A stretch of DNA of 64,000 nucleotides from an uncultured Sphingobacteriales bacterium (lineage in GTDB: Bacteria > Bacteroidota > Bacteroidia > Chitinophagales > Chitinophagaceae). This document shows positions 44,042 through 53,621 of this stretch, piece by piece. The notes under the pieces were generated by a model, which saw only the letters and a program-made list of their open reading frames with translations, was not told the DNA's origin and did no database searches. Position 1 is the stretch's first letter; each line of letters starts with the position of its first letter. The stretch covers positions 1 through 64,000 of the forward strand of contig CALKHN010000002.1 of assembly GCA_937991535.1 (NCBI GenBank), read 5' to 3'. The position numbers and the translations under genes are program-made.

Positions 44042-46453
44042 CTAAAATTTATAGCTATATCCTAATCTGATGACCTGTGTTTCGTAATAGTCGGCGCTGG
44101 TGTATTTAAAATCAATTCCCTGTATTTGTTTTTTAGCAACCATTGTGTTTAATAAATCGGTGGCGTTGAAGAACACTTCGCCTTTTCCTTTTTGAATTGA
44201 TTTTTTCAAACCCATATCAATTGAAAACCTTGATGAAATTTTTCCCTGGGGTATAATATCAGGCGCTAAATACACGGCTGTTAATTGCACATCTAATCCT
44301 TTAGAAAAATGAAATACATTATTCAGTTTTCCATTTCCTGAAATAGCTGTTTGTTGATCAGCAGAAAAGGTATTGGGCTGCGGATATAAATTTTCTACCG
44401 AGAAAGCATCGATTTGATTTCGATAGACATTCCCATTGATATTGAATGAATAAAGTTCTGAAACTTCCTGGCTCCAAATGGCTTCAATGCCTGTATTATA
44501 GCTTTTTCCTGCATTCTGAAATATTGCATAAACCAACGTACTCCCCGGAACGATACTGGATATACGAGTGATAGTTCCATCGGCAAAGCGATGATACAAT
44601 GCCGAATACAGATAGCCATTGCTCCAATTGTACTTATAACCTAACTCAATGGAATTGGTGAACTGCGGACGCAAGGCAGGATTGCCGACTTTTATAATTT
44701 CAGCATCATCATACTTTGGAAAAATGCGGATATCCACTTCGTTGGGCCTGTCAACTCTCCGGTTATAAAACAATGATAGTTTATTGTTATCATTCAATTT
44801 GTAAGCTAACCTTAAATTAGGGAAGGGCTGTGTATAATTGTATCCATCGCTTTTGTAGGTGCTGTGATTGGGATTTACATCATACTGTATTCTCACATAT
44901 TCAATTCTCAATCCCAATTCCGCTTCCCATTTTTCATTTTCAAACACATAGTTGCCATACAACGCAGGTATCAGCTCTTTGTAGGTTGCCCAACCTCCGG
45001 CACTGGTATCCAATACCGAATTTGCTCCGGGAATAAAATTCATATTGGTAGGAATGCTTCGGTTGCGAAGTTTAATACCGGTTTCAATACGACCGTATTT
45101 TAAAGGCTTGATATAATCTACAGTAAAATCAAACACCTGTTCATCAGATAACAATTTAAAAGCATCTGTTCCCTTTGATGACGGTAGATAATTATCGTAA
45201 AAATATTTTTCATCTTCGCGGTGAAATGTATAATTGAAACCCATATTCAGCAAATGCCCGGCTTCTTTAAATTTATGCTGATAGGCTGCTGTAGCCGTTG
45301 CTGTTGTTTTGAGCTCATCTTCCAAAAATTGCCAAAGGCGAAGCCGGTGTGATAAATCTCCATTAAAAAATGGCTGGTCGCCGCGGTCTATAATTTTTTC
45401 GCTGCCATATAGCCCGGAAATGATGAGTGTATTTTGTTCATCAATCGTCCAGTCAACGCCTGCTTTTGTGGTAAGAAAATTTGTATTTCTGTTCCGTTTT
45501 AGTTGTGAATTGATTACCACATCATCATCATAAGTACGTGTTACAAATTCATTTTTGTTCAGCATTTGCGTATAAAGATTATCTGCCTGTAAAAAAATAT
45601 TTACTTTATCCTTTCTGTAGTTAAGTGATAGAGAAGGATTGATTTTGGGAGTGAAAGTATATTGAGGTCTGATCGTTGGAAGGTTTTCTTTTCTTTCCCA
45701 AAGAGATCCCAGTCCCGTCGTAAAACCCAATTTACCATTGAAACCGTTTTGTTTGTTTTTCTTTATGATGATATTGATGATGCCTGCATTACCATTGGCA
45801 TCATATTTTGAGGAAGGATTATTGATGATTTCGATTTTATCAATTGCCGATGCAGGAATATTGTCTAAGCCTGCCTGGCTGCCAAATCCTGTTAACGCAG
45901 TTTGTTTTCCATCAATGAGAACCGTAACCTTGTCACTGCCTCTTAGTTGCACTTTCCCATCCTGCACCGTTACACCCGGAAGGTTTTGCATACTTTGTAA
46001 AATGGAGCCGCCGTTTTGGCTGATGTTATCTGCAACCGAATAAGTTTTTTTATCTAATTTATTGCTTATATCATTTGTTTTTCCCGTGATGGTTACGTCC
46101 TGTAATGCTGTCGTTATTTGTTCTAATTCAATTACAGGAATCTCTAAAAACGGGGAAAGGCTGCCAATAAATAACGGCTGTTCCTTTTTTTCATACCCCG
46201 TATAGGAAACCTCTAAAAGATAATTTCCGGGTTTGATATTAGCAATGGAAAACCTGCCTTCATCATTGGTAATCGTTCCGGACACAAAAGCAGTGTCTTT
46301 TTCGGCTTTCACAACCACATTTGCATAAGGCATCGTCGCTTTATCCGCTTTGCTCTTCACAATACCGGAAATAGTCACAATAGTATTTTGAGCGAAAGGC
46401 ATGGCAGAAACTCCCAATGAAATCGAAAAAAGGAACAGCCGGATCTTTATCAT
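44042..46453 (-). CDS. outer membrane TonB-type beta-barrel protein
   Basis: 803 residues. Signal (IRLFLFSISLGVSAMPFAQN), a carboxypeptidase regulatory-like domain (VTISGIVKSKADKATMPYAN, GRFSIANIKPGNYLLEVSYT), a TonB plug (ILQSMQNLPGVTVQDGKVQL, IDKIEIINNPSSKYDANGNA, GIINIIIKK), and an OMP_b-brl_3 barrel ending VIRLGYSYKF. This family of receptor-like barrels lacks a SusD partner; ligand unknown. It is last in the minus-strand run, 24 bases after the PepSY-like gene, fitting co-transcription. Confidence 0.9.
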   Translation of the reverse strand: MIKIRLFLFSISLGVSAMPFAQNTIVTISGIVKSKADKATMPYANVVVKAEKDTAFVSGTITNDEGRFSIANIKPGNYLLEVSYTGYEKKEQPLFIGSLSPFLEIPVIELEQITTALQDVTITGKTNDISNKLDKKTYSVADNISQNGGSILQSMQNLPGVTVQDGKVQLRGSDKVTVLIDGKQTALTGFGSQAGLDNIPASAIDKIEIINNPSSKYDANGNAGIINIIIKKNKQNGFNGKLGFTTGLGSLWERKENLPTIRPQYTFTPKINPSLSLNYRKDKVNIFLQADNLYTQMLNKNEFVTRTYDDDVVINSQLKRNRNTNFLTTKAGVDWTIDEQNTLIISGLYGSEKIIDRGDQPFFNGDLSHRLRLWQFLEDELKTTATATAAYQHKFKEAGHLLNMGFNYTFHREDEKYFYDNYLPSSKGTDAFKLLSDEQVFDFTVDYIKPLKYGRIETGIKLRNRSIPTNMNFIPGANSVLDTSAGGWATYKELIPALYGNYVFENEKWEAELGLRIEYVRIQYDVNPNHSTYKSDGYNYTQPFPNLRLAYKLNDNNKLSLFYNRRVDRPNEVDIRIFPKYDDAEIIKVGNPALRPQFTNSIELGYKYNWSNGYLYSALYHRFADGTITRISSIVPGSTLVYAIFQNAGKSYNTGIEAIWSQEVSELYSFNINGNVYRNQIDAFSVENLYPQPNTFSADQQTAISGNGKLNNVFHFSKGLDVQLTAVYLAPDIIPQGKISSRFSIDMGLKKSIQKGKGEVFFNATDLLNTMVAKKQIQGIDFKYTSADYYETQVIRLGYSYKF

Positions 46454-46477
46454 CTTATAACCTTTTATCTTTTTTAT

Positions 46478-46906
46478 TTAGTCAATTATTTCTTTTAAGA
46501 AGTTTCCTGCATTATCGAAAATCAAGTCCTTGCCGTTTACCTCAGCTTCGTAGGTAACAATACCCCGGGCATCGGTTATTTTCGCTGCTTCCTTAATTTT
46601 ATGTCCCGGGTAATTTTTAGCGACATATTCTTTGATAGGTGAACCAAGGGAATTAATGCCAATAGCAACTTCAGTTTCGATAACATTACCCGAAGCATTG
46701 AGCAAAACCGAATATCCTGTTTCTTTTACTTTAAAACCAGCCTCATAGTTGCTATCTTCTTTTCCCCATTTCACATTTTTAGCATCAGGGAACTGCTTTT
46801 GCAAGCTTGTTTTAACGGATGATGGAACATCTCTTTGCGGAACTTTTTGTGCATTGGCAAAAGCTACACTTGTAGCGGCTGCCAGTAAAAATACCAGCTT
46901 TTTCGT
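46478..46906 (-). CDS. PepSY-like periplasmic protein with ACG start
   Basis: If translation starts at the ACG codon (46904-46906) the product is 142 residues with a good signal peptide, (M)KKLVFLLAAATSVAFANAQ, followed by a PepSY-like (DUF2874-type) domain: KQFPDAKNVKWGKEDSNYEA and VAKNYPGHKIKEAAKITDAR. There is no ATG, GTG or TTG between the in-frame TAA just upstream and that signal; the first TTG lies inside the mature protein (46804). The homologous start would be ATG, so ACG looks like a T-to-C change. Translation may be weak, or the base is a sequencing error. It precedes the barrel gene. Confidence 0.7.
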   Translation of the reverse strand, partial: TKKLVFLLAAATSVAFANAQKVPQRDVPSSVKTSLQKQFPDAKNVKWGKEDSNYEAGFKVKETGYSVLLNASGNVIETEVAIGINSLGSPIKEYVAKNYPGHKIKEAAKITDARGIVTYEAEVNGKDLIFDNAGNFLKEIID

Positions 46907-46963
46907 TTTGTTTTAATTTTACGTTACAATATTTCAACCTGGACGGGAATAAATTTTGAATTA

Positions 46964-47716
46964 TTATTTTTGGAAGCCCAATTCTCTGCTTTGTTTTTTA
47001 TGAGATAGTACGATCATTAAAAACAGTAAAGCCAATGATACTAATGAGGCATTAAGCGTTCCAAGATTTAAGCCGCCTTTTGCAACAGACTTAGTAAGAA
47101 GATCGCCAAAAGTTGCTCCAAATGGCCTTGTAAAAACAAAAGCAATCCAGAACAATAAAACGTGATTGCTTTTTGTGAAATAGTGAAGCAAAACGACGAT
47201 TAATATTATTGCACCTGTAATGATGGCTCCTGTCAAATAACCTAAACCCAGGTTGTCGCTCAGCAAGTCACCGAATGCCGTTCCTAAACTATTTGAAAAA
47301 AGAATGGCAACCCAGTAGTAGGTTTCCTTTTTTCTTTCAAAAATCGGATATACTTCAAGTGTATCATATTTTCTATACCATAAAAACAGCGTAAGCAAGA
47401 GTCCGCTAATCAACAGTAAGCTGCCAAAGAAATAGCCTGTGTTCAGAGTTCTGTCTATAAAATCAGAAATTTCCGTTCCCAATGTGGTAGTGCCTGCAAT
47501 TGCCAGCCAGTAGATTACAGGAATATACTTCTCTGCCTTTAATTGTATTAGTATAACAACAATGAAAAACAACAGGGTAACTACCATTCCGATAGTGTAG
47601 CCCAGGTTAAGAGTGATAGCAACAAAATCACCCAGTGTTTCTCCGAGCGTTGTTGCCACTATTTTCATCAACCAGAATAGAATGGTTACCTGAGCTACCT
47701 TATTGAATGCCTTCAT
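46964..47716 (-). CDS. COG4705-type membrane protein with four internal repeats
   Basis: 250 residues, about eight transmembrane helices. Four copies of a ~60-residue unit are evident, each with a T/S-x-G-x-x-x-(G/S)-D-(F/L) motif: TLGETLGDF, TLGTEISDF, SLGTAFGDL, PFGATFGDL, each followed by a NxGYxxG-like helix (last one KGGLNLG). This matches uncharacterised COG4705 membrane-anchored proteins. The repeats suggest a transporter built by duplication. It sits between the LTA-synthase-like gene and the PepSY gene. Confidence 0.8.
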   Translation of the reverse strand: MKAFNKVAQVTILFWLMKIVATTLGETLGDFVAITLNLGYTIGMVVTLLFFIVVILIQLKAEKYIPVIYWLAIAGTTTLGTEISDFIDRTLNTGYFFGSLLLISGLLLTLFLWYRKYDTLEVYPIFERKKETYYWVAILFSNSLGTAFGDLLSDNLGLGYLTGAIITGAIILIVVLLHYFTKSNHVLLFWIAFVFTRPFGATFGDLLTKSVAKGGLNLGTLNASLVSLALLFLMIVLSHKKQSRELGFQK

Positions 47717-47781
47717 GTTTTTCTAACAAAGCTCATACATCATTTAGAAGAAATTTTGAATGTACTATTCCGGAACGCGGC

Positions 47782-49764
47782 CTATTTTGTTTTCATCTTT
47801 CCATTTTTAAACCTTTCGCTTGCGGTTTGGTAGTAGGAAATGGTTTCACGCACAAGTTCCTGATCTTTTGATTTTAACTCCGCTAAAGATTTATCTGTTT
47901 CCGAAACAGTAAACTGTTTTACTCTTTTCCGGTCATCAATTTGAGTAAACAAATTGCCTTTCAACAACCCTAAAGTTCTGTAATTGCCGATAAAAGCACG
48001 TTCATCACCTGCTTTCATCCGGTTAACGTCTTTACCATATAAAGCAGTATTATAACTCCACCCTAAATATCCAAATAGCGTTGGCATAAGGTCTATTTGT
48101 GATGTTAGCTGGTTTATTTTTTCCGGTTCGCGATGAAGATTACAGATGATTGCAGGGATGTGATGTTTGTCGATATTGATTTCCCATTTTCCCGCACTGC
48201 TTGCACAATGGTCTGCCACGATTACCAATACGGTGTTGTTGAACCAGGGTTTTTCTTTGGCAGTAGCAATAAACTTACCCAATGCATAATCAGTATATTT
48301 TACAGCAGCATTTCTATTACCCTGTTTTAAGTCAATCTTTCCATCAGGAAATGTATAAGGTTTGTGATTAGAAGTAGTCATAATAAACTGAAAGAAAGGT
48401 GTGCCACCCTTACTGCTCATGTCAGCATATTTTATGGACTGCTTATACAAGTCCTCATCGCAAACGCCCCAGGCATTTTCAAAACTTATTTCATCATTAG
48501 GAATATTGAACCGTTTTGTCGCAATATTCTCAGACAGGAGATTTCCCCTGTCTCTGTCTATGATATCAAATCCCTGACCGCCAAAAAAATTGTTCATATT
48601 ATCGAAATAACCATCGCCACCGTAAATAAAGTACGGATGATAGTTTTTTTGTTTCAGAATGGTAGCAATTGAAAACAAATTTTGATTATTCGGCCTTCTG
48701 ACAATGCTGTTACCCGGCGTGGGCGGAACACATAAAGTAAGCGCTTCCATCCCTCTCACCGTTCTTGTTCCCGTTGCATAAAAGTTGGTAAAAAAGACAC
48801 CTTGATTTGCAAGACTGTCATAATTCGATGTAAGGTTTTCTTTATTTCCAAATGCGGATAGAAAATCAGCACTGAAACTTTCTATGGCAATTAATATGAT
48901 GTTCGGGCGCTTTTCGTTACCAGTTTTTGCAAATCTTGAAATATCATCCCAATGAGCGGAATTGTATGTCAGGTTATCCTGCAAAAGGTTTTTTTTCAAA
49001 ATAGCATAAGCCTCTTTTTCGGGAAGGTTGGGATAAAATGCTGCATAATCGAGCTCATTGGACCTGAATGCCGCAAAGAATGAGAAGACACCATTTTTGG
49101 AAACTTCATTAACTATAACATTATTACTAAAATCTGCCTGTTTATTTTTCATCAAAGTCCCAAGCAGAATAGCCACAAGCAATATAGGGGCAGCATAGGC
49201 AGAGCGAATTGCAACAGGCCTCCTATCTGAGAATGTATTTTTAAAAGCATTTGTTTTATACAATAAAAAAAGTGTAAGCAGAACCAACGATATTAGAACT
49301 GCTATAATCAAAGGAAGCGGATAGGACTGGTTGATATTCTCAACCACTTCATAGGTGTATATCAGATAATCAACAGCTATAAAATTAAACCGTACACCAA
49401 ATTCGTCCCAAAAAGGGATTTCTGCCAAAAAGCTGAAATAAATTACAAAAAGTACTATAATCAGATAAAAGTTGGTAAAAACTTTATCGGCTACAGAACC
49501 TATCGCTCTTTTAGGGAAAATCAAAAGATAAACGGCATATAGCAACAGGAAAAACAGACCTGCAGTAAGGTCATAGATAAATCCCGTTAAAAAAGCCCGG
49601 ACAATGTGGAAGAAATTAAAATCAACATCTTTAGCCGACCAAATGAGAAGCACTATCCTTATTATAAATGAAAGGACAATATATATCCCTAAAACTGAAA
49701 AAAATGTAGAAAACCGGCTTTTGAAAACCTGCTTAAAAAACTTTCCTAAGCCTATCCTGTTCAT
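47782..49764 (-). CDS. LTA-synthase-like sulfatase-family membrane enzyme
   Basis: 660 residues: five N-terminal transmembrane helices, then an extracytoplasmic alkaline-phosphatase/sulfatase domain with RPNIILIAIESFSADFLSAF, the nucleophile region ATGTRTVRGMEALTLCVPP (Thr in TRTVRG), HPYFIYGGDGYFDNMNNFFG, FQFIMTTSNHKPYTFP and VLVIVADHCASSAG. This is the LtaS/MdoB/EptA-type family that transfers phospho-headgroups in the envelope. A Gram-negative Bacteroidota has no lipoteichoic acid, so lipid A or glycan modification is more likely. Upstream two-component genes suggest envelope-stress control. Confidence 0.88.
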   Translation of the reverse strand: MNRIGLGKFFKQVFKSRFSTFFSVLGIYIVLSFIIRIVLLIWSAKDVDFNFFHIVRAFLTGFIYDLTAGLFFLLLYAVYLLIFPKRAIGSVADKVFTNFYLIIVLFVIYFSFLAEIPFWDEFGVRFNFIAVDYLIYTYEVVENINQSYPLPLIIAVLISLVLLTLFLLYKTNAFKNTFSDRRPVAIRSAYAAPILLVAILLGTLMKNKQADFSNNVIVNEVSKNGVFSFFAAFRSNELDYAAFYPNLPEKEAYAILKKNLLQDNLTYNSAHWDDISRFAKTGNEKRPNIILIAIESFSADFLSAFGNKENLTSNYDSLANQGVFFTNFYATGTRTVRGMEALTLCVPPTPGNSIVRRPNNQNLFSIATILKQKNYHPYFIYGGDGYFDNMNNFFGGQGFDIIDRDRGNLLSENIATKRFNIPNDEISFENAWGVCDEDLYKQSIKYADMSSKGGTPFFQFIMTTSNHKPYTFPDGKIDLKQGNRNAAVKYTDYALGKFIATAKEKPWFNNTVLVIVADHCASSAGKWEINIDKHHIPAIICNLHREPEKINQLTSQIDLMPTLFGYLGWSYNTALYGKDVNRMKAGDERAFIGNYRTLGLLKGNLFTQIDDRKRVKQFTVSETDKSLAELKSKDQELVRETISYYQTASERFKNGKMKTK

Positions 49765-49889
49765 CTTTTATTCGTTTTAGCAGGTAAAGTAGCAATTCAA
49801 TTTAGAAGAAATTTAGAATTGCGAAGCCCGGGGAAGTAGCCCAAAGGATAGTCACGAACACTTTCAGGACAAACGGAAAGTAAGTAATT

Positions 49890-51176
49890 CTAAAAGTATA
49901 CAGAGAAAATATGATGACCGTTTTCAAATCTGTAACGGACTGACCACTTTTGAAATCTGCAGATTTCCTTAATAATAGCTAAACCTAAACCACTTCCGCT
50001 ATTATCTGCAGAAGCGCTGGAAAACCGTTTAAACAACAAATCCTTATCTAATTCCTTTAACCCGGAATTGGTAACTTCAAAAGACGATTTTGTAAGTGTT
50101 AGAGTAATAGAACCATTGGGTAAAGTATGCCTTATTGCATTAAGCAATAAGTTATTGATTAAAATTTCAGTTAAACTGCCATTACCATTGAGAGACAGAT
50201 CGGGTACCGCAGTTGTTGAAACAGAAATATTTTTTTGTTCAAAATGTTCTTCTAATGTTTCAATGCTTTGTTGTAAAAGCATATCAAATTTTAGATTTTC
50301 CGAACTATCAAACTGGCTGTTATCAATTTTAGCAAGTAGCAACAGGTTTTTATTAATCCGGGAACTGCGTATTAATGCCTTATTCATTTCTTCGGCAATA
50401 TGGTATTGTCTTTCCGTCAAATCTTTGTTTTGCAACAAAATATCCAGTTTGCTTTTGAGGATAGCCAAAGGTGTCTGCAATTCGTGAGAAGCATTTTCCG
50501 TAAATTCCTTTTGCGTTTTGTAAACCGAAATATTATGCGCTATCAACTCTCTCAAAGAGTGACTTAATTCTTCAAATTCCGAAGTGTCTGTTTTGTCAAA
50601 ATCAATCTTTGTCTGATGGTTCAGGTTAAATGTTTTGAGTTTGTCTAAAGTGTTTCTAAACGGCCGCCAGATTGTAATTGAAAGTTTTCTGTTTAGAACC
50701 AATAAACCGGCTACAATGATAATAAAGAAGAATATGGTTGTAATGGCAATAATGGCAATTGTTTCCTTTGATTCTTCAATATTGGTTTCAACCGTAAAAA
50801 GATATTGCTTATTGTTTATATAAATTATTGTTGAGAGGCATCTGAAACGGTCAATATTGGGCTTTTCTGAATAGGACTTCTGCTTTTCAATGGTATAAAC
50901 ACTATCTTTTATTGTTCCTGAACTTGATATACTCTGAATGTTTGTGCCGGGTTGAATGCTGTTCCAAAGCACTATACTTTTTAATAATGTATCACCCGAA
51001 AGTTTAAGTTGGTTTAGTGCGTAGGCAGTTTTGTCTGCAATAATTCTATTATGTTCGTCTAATTCGTTCTTCCAGATAGTATCAACAACAAAATAGTAAA
51101 CAGGTACACTTATGAGCAATACGACAAGCACATAAATCAAAAACGGCCTGGTGGTTTTACTTAATAGTGGTTTCAT
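49890..51176 (-). CDS. sensor histidine kinase (OmpR-partner type)
   Basis: 428 residues. Two transmembrane helices (PFLIYVLVVLLISVPVYYFV; IAIIAITTIFFFIIIVAGLL) enclose a periplasmic sensor of ~120 residues. The HisKA motif ENASHELQTPLAILKSKLDI carries the phospho-acceptor His. HATPase follows: LINNLLLNAIRHTLPNGSIT, and SASADNSGSGLGLAIIKEIC. It starts 10 bases after the response regulator stop, so the two form one operon. Confidence 0.92.
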   Translation of the reverse strand: MKPLLSKTTRPFLIYVLVVLLISVPVYYFVVDTIWKNELDEHNRIIADKTAYALNQLKLSGDTLLKSIVLWNSIQPGTNIQSISSSGTIKDSVYTIEKQKSYSEKPNIDRFRCLSTIIYINNKQYLFTVETNIEESKETIAIIAITTIFFFIIIVAGLLVLNRKLSITIWRPFRNTLDKLKTFNLNHQTKIDFDKTDTSEFEELSHSLRELIAHNISVYKTQKEFTENASHELQTPLAILKSKLDILLQNKDLTERQYHIAEEMNKALIRSSRINKNLLLLAKIDNSQFDSSENLKFDMLLQQSIETLEEHFEQKNISVSTTAVPDLSLNGNGSLTEILINNLLLNAIRHTLPNGSITLTLTKSSFEVTNSGLKELDKDLLFKRFSSASADNSGSGLGLAIIKEICRFQKWSVRYRFENGHHIFSVYF

Positions 51177-51186
51177 GCTTTTTTAT

Positions 51187-51864
51187 TTAGCTCCCCATCC
51201 ATTTGTAACCCGTACCGTAAACTGTCTTCAGATAGTGACCGCTACCTGCATCGTACAATTTTTTCTTCAGGTTCTTCACGTGTGCATATACAAAGTCGTG
51301 ATTATCCAGCATATCCGCAAAGTCGCCGGAAAGATGCTCCGCCAATGTGCTTTTGGAAATTACCCTGTTTTTGTTCCCGATAAAATATATAAGCAAATCA
51401 AATTCTTTTTTTGTAAGGGTAACCGGATCATTGTTTACCGAAACCGTCTTTGCCAGAAGGTCAATTAAAAGCTCGTTTTGCCTCACAATATTTGAATTAC
51501 TAAACTGTTTTCTGCGGATAATAGAATAAATCCTCGCCGTTAGTTCAGAAAGATGGAATGGTTTGGTCAAATAATCGTCAGCTCCAATTTGTAAGCCCTT
51601 TATCTTATCATCCAATGCATTTTTTGCAGAGATGATAATCACACCGTCTTGCTTGTCCTGCAGTTTCAGTTCTTCCAACAGCTTCATCCCGTTACCATCG
51701 GGCAACATAATGTCCAGAAGAATGCAATCGTACTGATACATCTCAATTTTATCTAATGCCTGATTGTAGCTGGCAGCAAATTCACACAAATAATTTTCTT
51801 CCGACAAGTATTCGGCGATGCTCCTGGCAAGTTCTTCTTCGTCTTCTATTATCAGGATTTTCAT
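51187..51864 (-). CDS. OmpR/PhoB-family response regulator
   Basis: 225 residues. Receiver: MKILIIEDEEELARSIAEYL, phosphorylated Asp in DCILLDIMLPDGNG, Lys in YLTKPFHLSEL. The C-terminal winged helix includes VTLTKKEFDLLIYFIGNKNR and YAHVKNLKKKLYDAGSGHYL, ending TVYGTGYKW. Partner of the kinase at 49890. Genes further downstream in the same direction (LTA-synthase-like, COG4705, PepSY, barrel) are candidate targets. Confidence 0.94.
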   Translation of the reverse strand: MKILIIEDEEELARSIAEYLSEENYLCEFAASYNQALDKIEMYQYDCILLDIMLPDGNGMKLLEELKLQDKQDGVIIISAKNALDDKIKGLQIGADDYLTKPFHLSELTARIYSIIRRKQFSNSNIVRQNELLIDLLAKTVSVNNDPVTLTKKEFDLLIYFIGNKNRVISKSTLAEHLSGDFADMLDNHDFVYAHVKNLKKKLYDAGSGHYLKTVYGTGYKWMGS

Positions 51865-51979
51865 TTTACAAACTTAGAAGTTCAATTTTGAAGAAATTTA
51901 GAATGCAATAAAATCAATTAACAGACTGTTATAATTTTTTAAAAAAATAAAATTATCAGTGAAAGGTAATCAGATACTT

Positions 51980-53149
51980 TTACTCTTTCTCAAATGGGAC
52001 AAATGAAATGTACAATATAACCAATACAACCGCAGATCCGGTAATCAGGAAGGTAATCATTGCTCCAAATTGATACCATACCAACCCCGCTAAAGAGCTT
52101 GCCAGCATAGTACAGATACTTTGAAACCCGGTATAGGTTCCGATAGCCGTTGCTGTATCTTTTTTATTGGTGATATTACTGATCCATGCCTTAGATACGC
52201 CTTCGGTTGCGGCAGCATACACACCATATAAAAAAAATAACAAGTAAAATATATGTTCGTTAGTTGTATAGGCCATCCCTGCATATACAATAGCAAACAA
52301 CAGCAGCCCGGTCATAAACATTTTCTTTAACCCGATCTTGTCTGCTAATATCCCTAATGGAAAGGCAAATAAAGCATATACCAGGTTATAGAAGATATAG
52401 ATCATTATTACGTTGCTATCACTTAACCCCGCCTGTTTTGCTTTAAGCAGCAAGAATACATCGGAACTGTTTAATAGGGCAAATAGCAATAACCCTGTAA
52501 CTAATTTTCTATATACTAACGGGCTGGTTTTCCAATAGCCTATAAAAGAGAAAAAAGATACCCTTTCACTAACCGGGTTTTGAACAGTGGCTTTATCTTT
52601 CAACAAAAACGAACAAAAAATAGCCAGCAAGCCGGGAGCAAGCGCAATAACAAAAAGGGTTGTATAATCACCCGGATAAAACTGTAAATAAAGTAGTGCC
52701 AATAAAGGTCCGAGCACTGCCCCCAGCGTATCCATTGAGCGGTGAAAACCAAATACCTTACCTTTTGTAGCGGGGGTTGCTTCATCCGATAGAATGGCAT
52801 CCCTGGCTCCTGTACGAAGCCCTTTTCCCAACCGGTCAATAGTGCGTACAAAAAACACCCATAAAGGGTAAACAAAAACCGCCATCAACGGTTTTGACAA
52901 GGCGCTTAGTGCATACCCCCATTGCACAAACGGCATCCGTTTGCCCGTATGATCTGATAGCTTACCAAAATAGCCTTTACTTAAACCTGCCACGGCTTCA
53001 GCTATGCCTTCCAGTACACCAATCAGCACAATGGAAAAACCAATACTTTTCAGGTATAAAGGCATAATTGGATAAAGCATTTCACTGGCGGTATCCGTCA
53101 ACAGGCTGATTAACGATAATATCCAGATTGTGCGGGTAAGAAATTTCAT
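51980..53149 (-). CDS. MFS transporter
   Basis: 389 residues from MKFLTRTIWILSLISLLTDT, with about 12 transmembrane helices. Family marks: GVLEGIAEAVAGLSKGYFGK, the loop LSDHTGKRMPFVQWGYALSA, and DRLGKGLRTGARDAILSDEA, typical of the tetracycline-resistance-like/YfkL group of exporters. A longer start at 53242 overlaps the next gene's upstream region and adds an unneeded hydrophobic piece. Substrate unknown. Divergent from the DUF2795 gene. Confidence 0.88.
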   Translation of the reverse strand: MKFLTRTIWILSLISLLTDTASEMLYPIMPLYLKSIGFSIVLIGVLEGIAEAVAGLSKGYFGKLSDHTGKRMPFVQWGYALSALSKPLMAVFVYPLWVFFVRTIDRLGKGLRTGARDAILSDEATPATKGKVFGFHRSMDTLGAVLGPLLALLYLQFYPGDYTTLFVIALAPGLLAIFCSFLLKDKATVQNPVSERVSFFSFIGYWKTSPLVYRKLVTGLLLFALLNSSDVFLLLKAKQAGLSDSNVIMIYIFYNLVYALFAFPLGILADKIGLKKMFMTGLLLFAIVYAGMAYTTNEHIFYLLFFLYGVYAAATEGVSKAWISNITNKKDTATAIGTYTGFQSICTMLASSLAGLVWYQFGAMITFLITGSAVVLVILYISFVPFEKE

Positions 53150-53316
53150 GAACAACTTGTTTTTATAAAGTAACCATAAAGCCGCCATTAAAAATAAACC
53201 ATCTGCAGCCGCATAGATCGTGTTATCATAAATTTTTGTCAATCATTCTTTTGGGTTGTTTGCTTAACCTCTTAACCATTGCCATTGTTTTATCTTCGCA
53301 TCCTCAAATAAATTGT

Positions 53317-53544
53317 ATGTACTGGACATTAGAATTGGCAAGGCACTTAGACGATGCACCCTGGCCGGCAACAAAAGATGAATTAATAGATTATACGATC
53401 CGTTCCGGTTCTCCGGTGGGAGTAATAGAGAATATTCAGACACTGGAAAGCGAGGATGATTCTTATGTATATGAATCAATGGAAGAAATTTGGCCGGATT
53501 ACCCCACGCAGGCAGATTTTTTATTTAACCAGGATGAATATTGA
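53317..53544 (+). CDS. DUF2795 protein
   Basis: 75 residues from MYWTLELARHLDDAPWPATK then DELIDYTIRSGSPVGVIENI, ending EEIWPDYPTQADFLFNQDEY. The L-x-D-x-x-WPATKDELIDYA block defines DUF2795, small acidic proteins of unknown function that are conserved in Bacteroidota. The frame stays open to 53236, but that hydrophobic start is antisense to the MFS gene's spare upstream region. A 22-codon frame (53534-53602, MNIDFNISVNKEITEE) overlaps its end and is not called. Confidence 0.85.
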   Translation: MYWTLELARHLDDAPWPATKDELIDYTIRSGSPVGVIENIQTLESEDDSYVYESMEEIWPDYPTQADFLFNQDEY

Positions 53545-53621
53545 TTTTAATATCTCTGTCAATAAAGAAATCACAGAAGAAACAAAAATTACCAACAAGT
53601 AATATTTTACTCATCGTTTAA

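Noticed and set aside
53534..53602. 22-codon frame overlapping the DUF2795 stop
   Set aside because: Too short and without conservation evidence.
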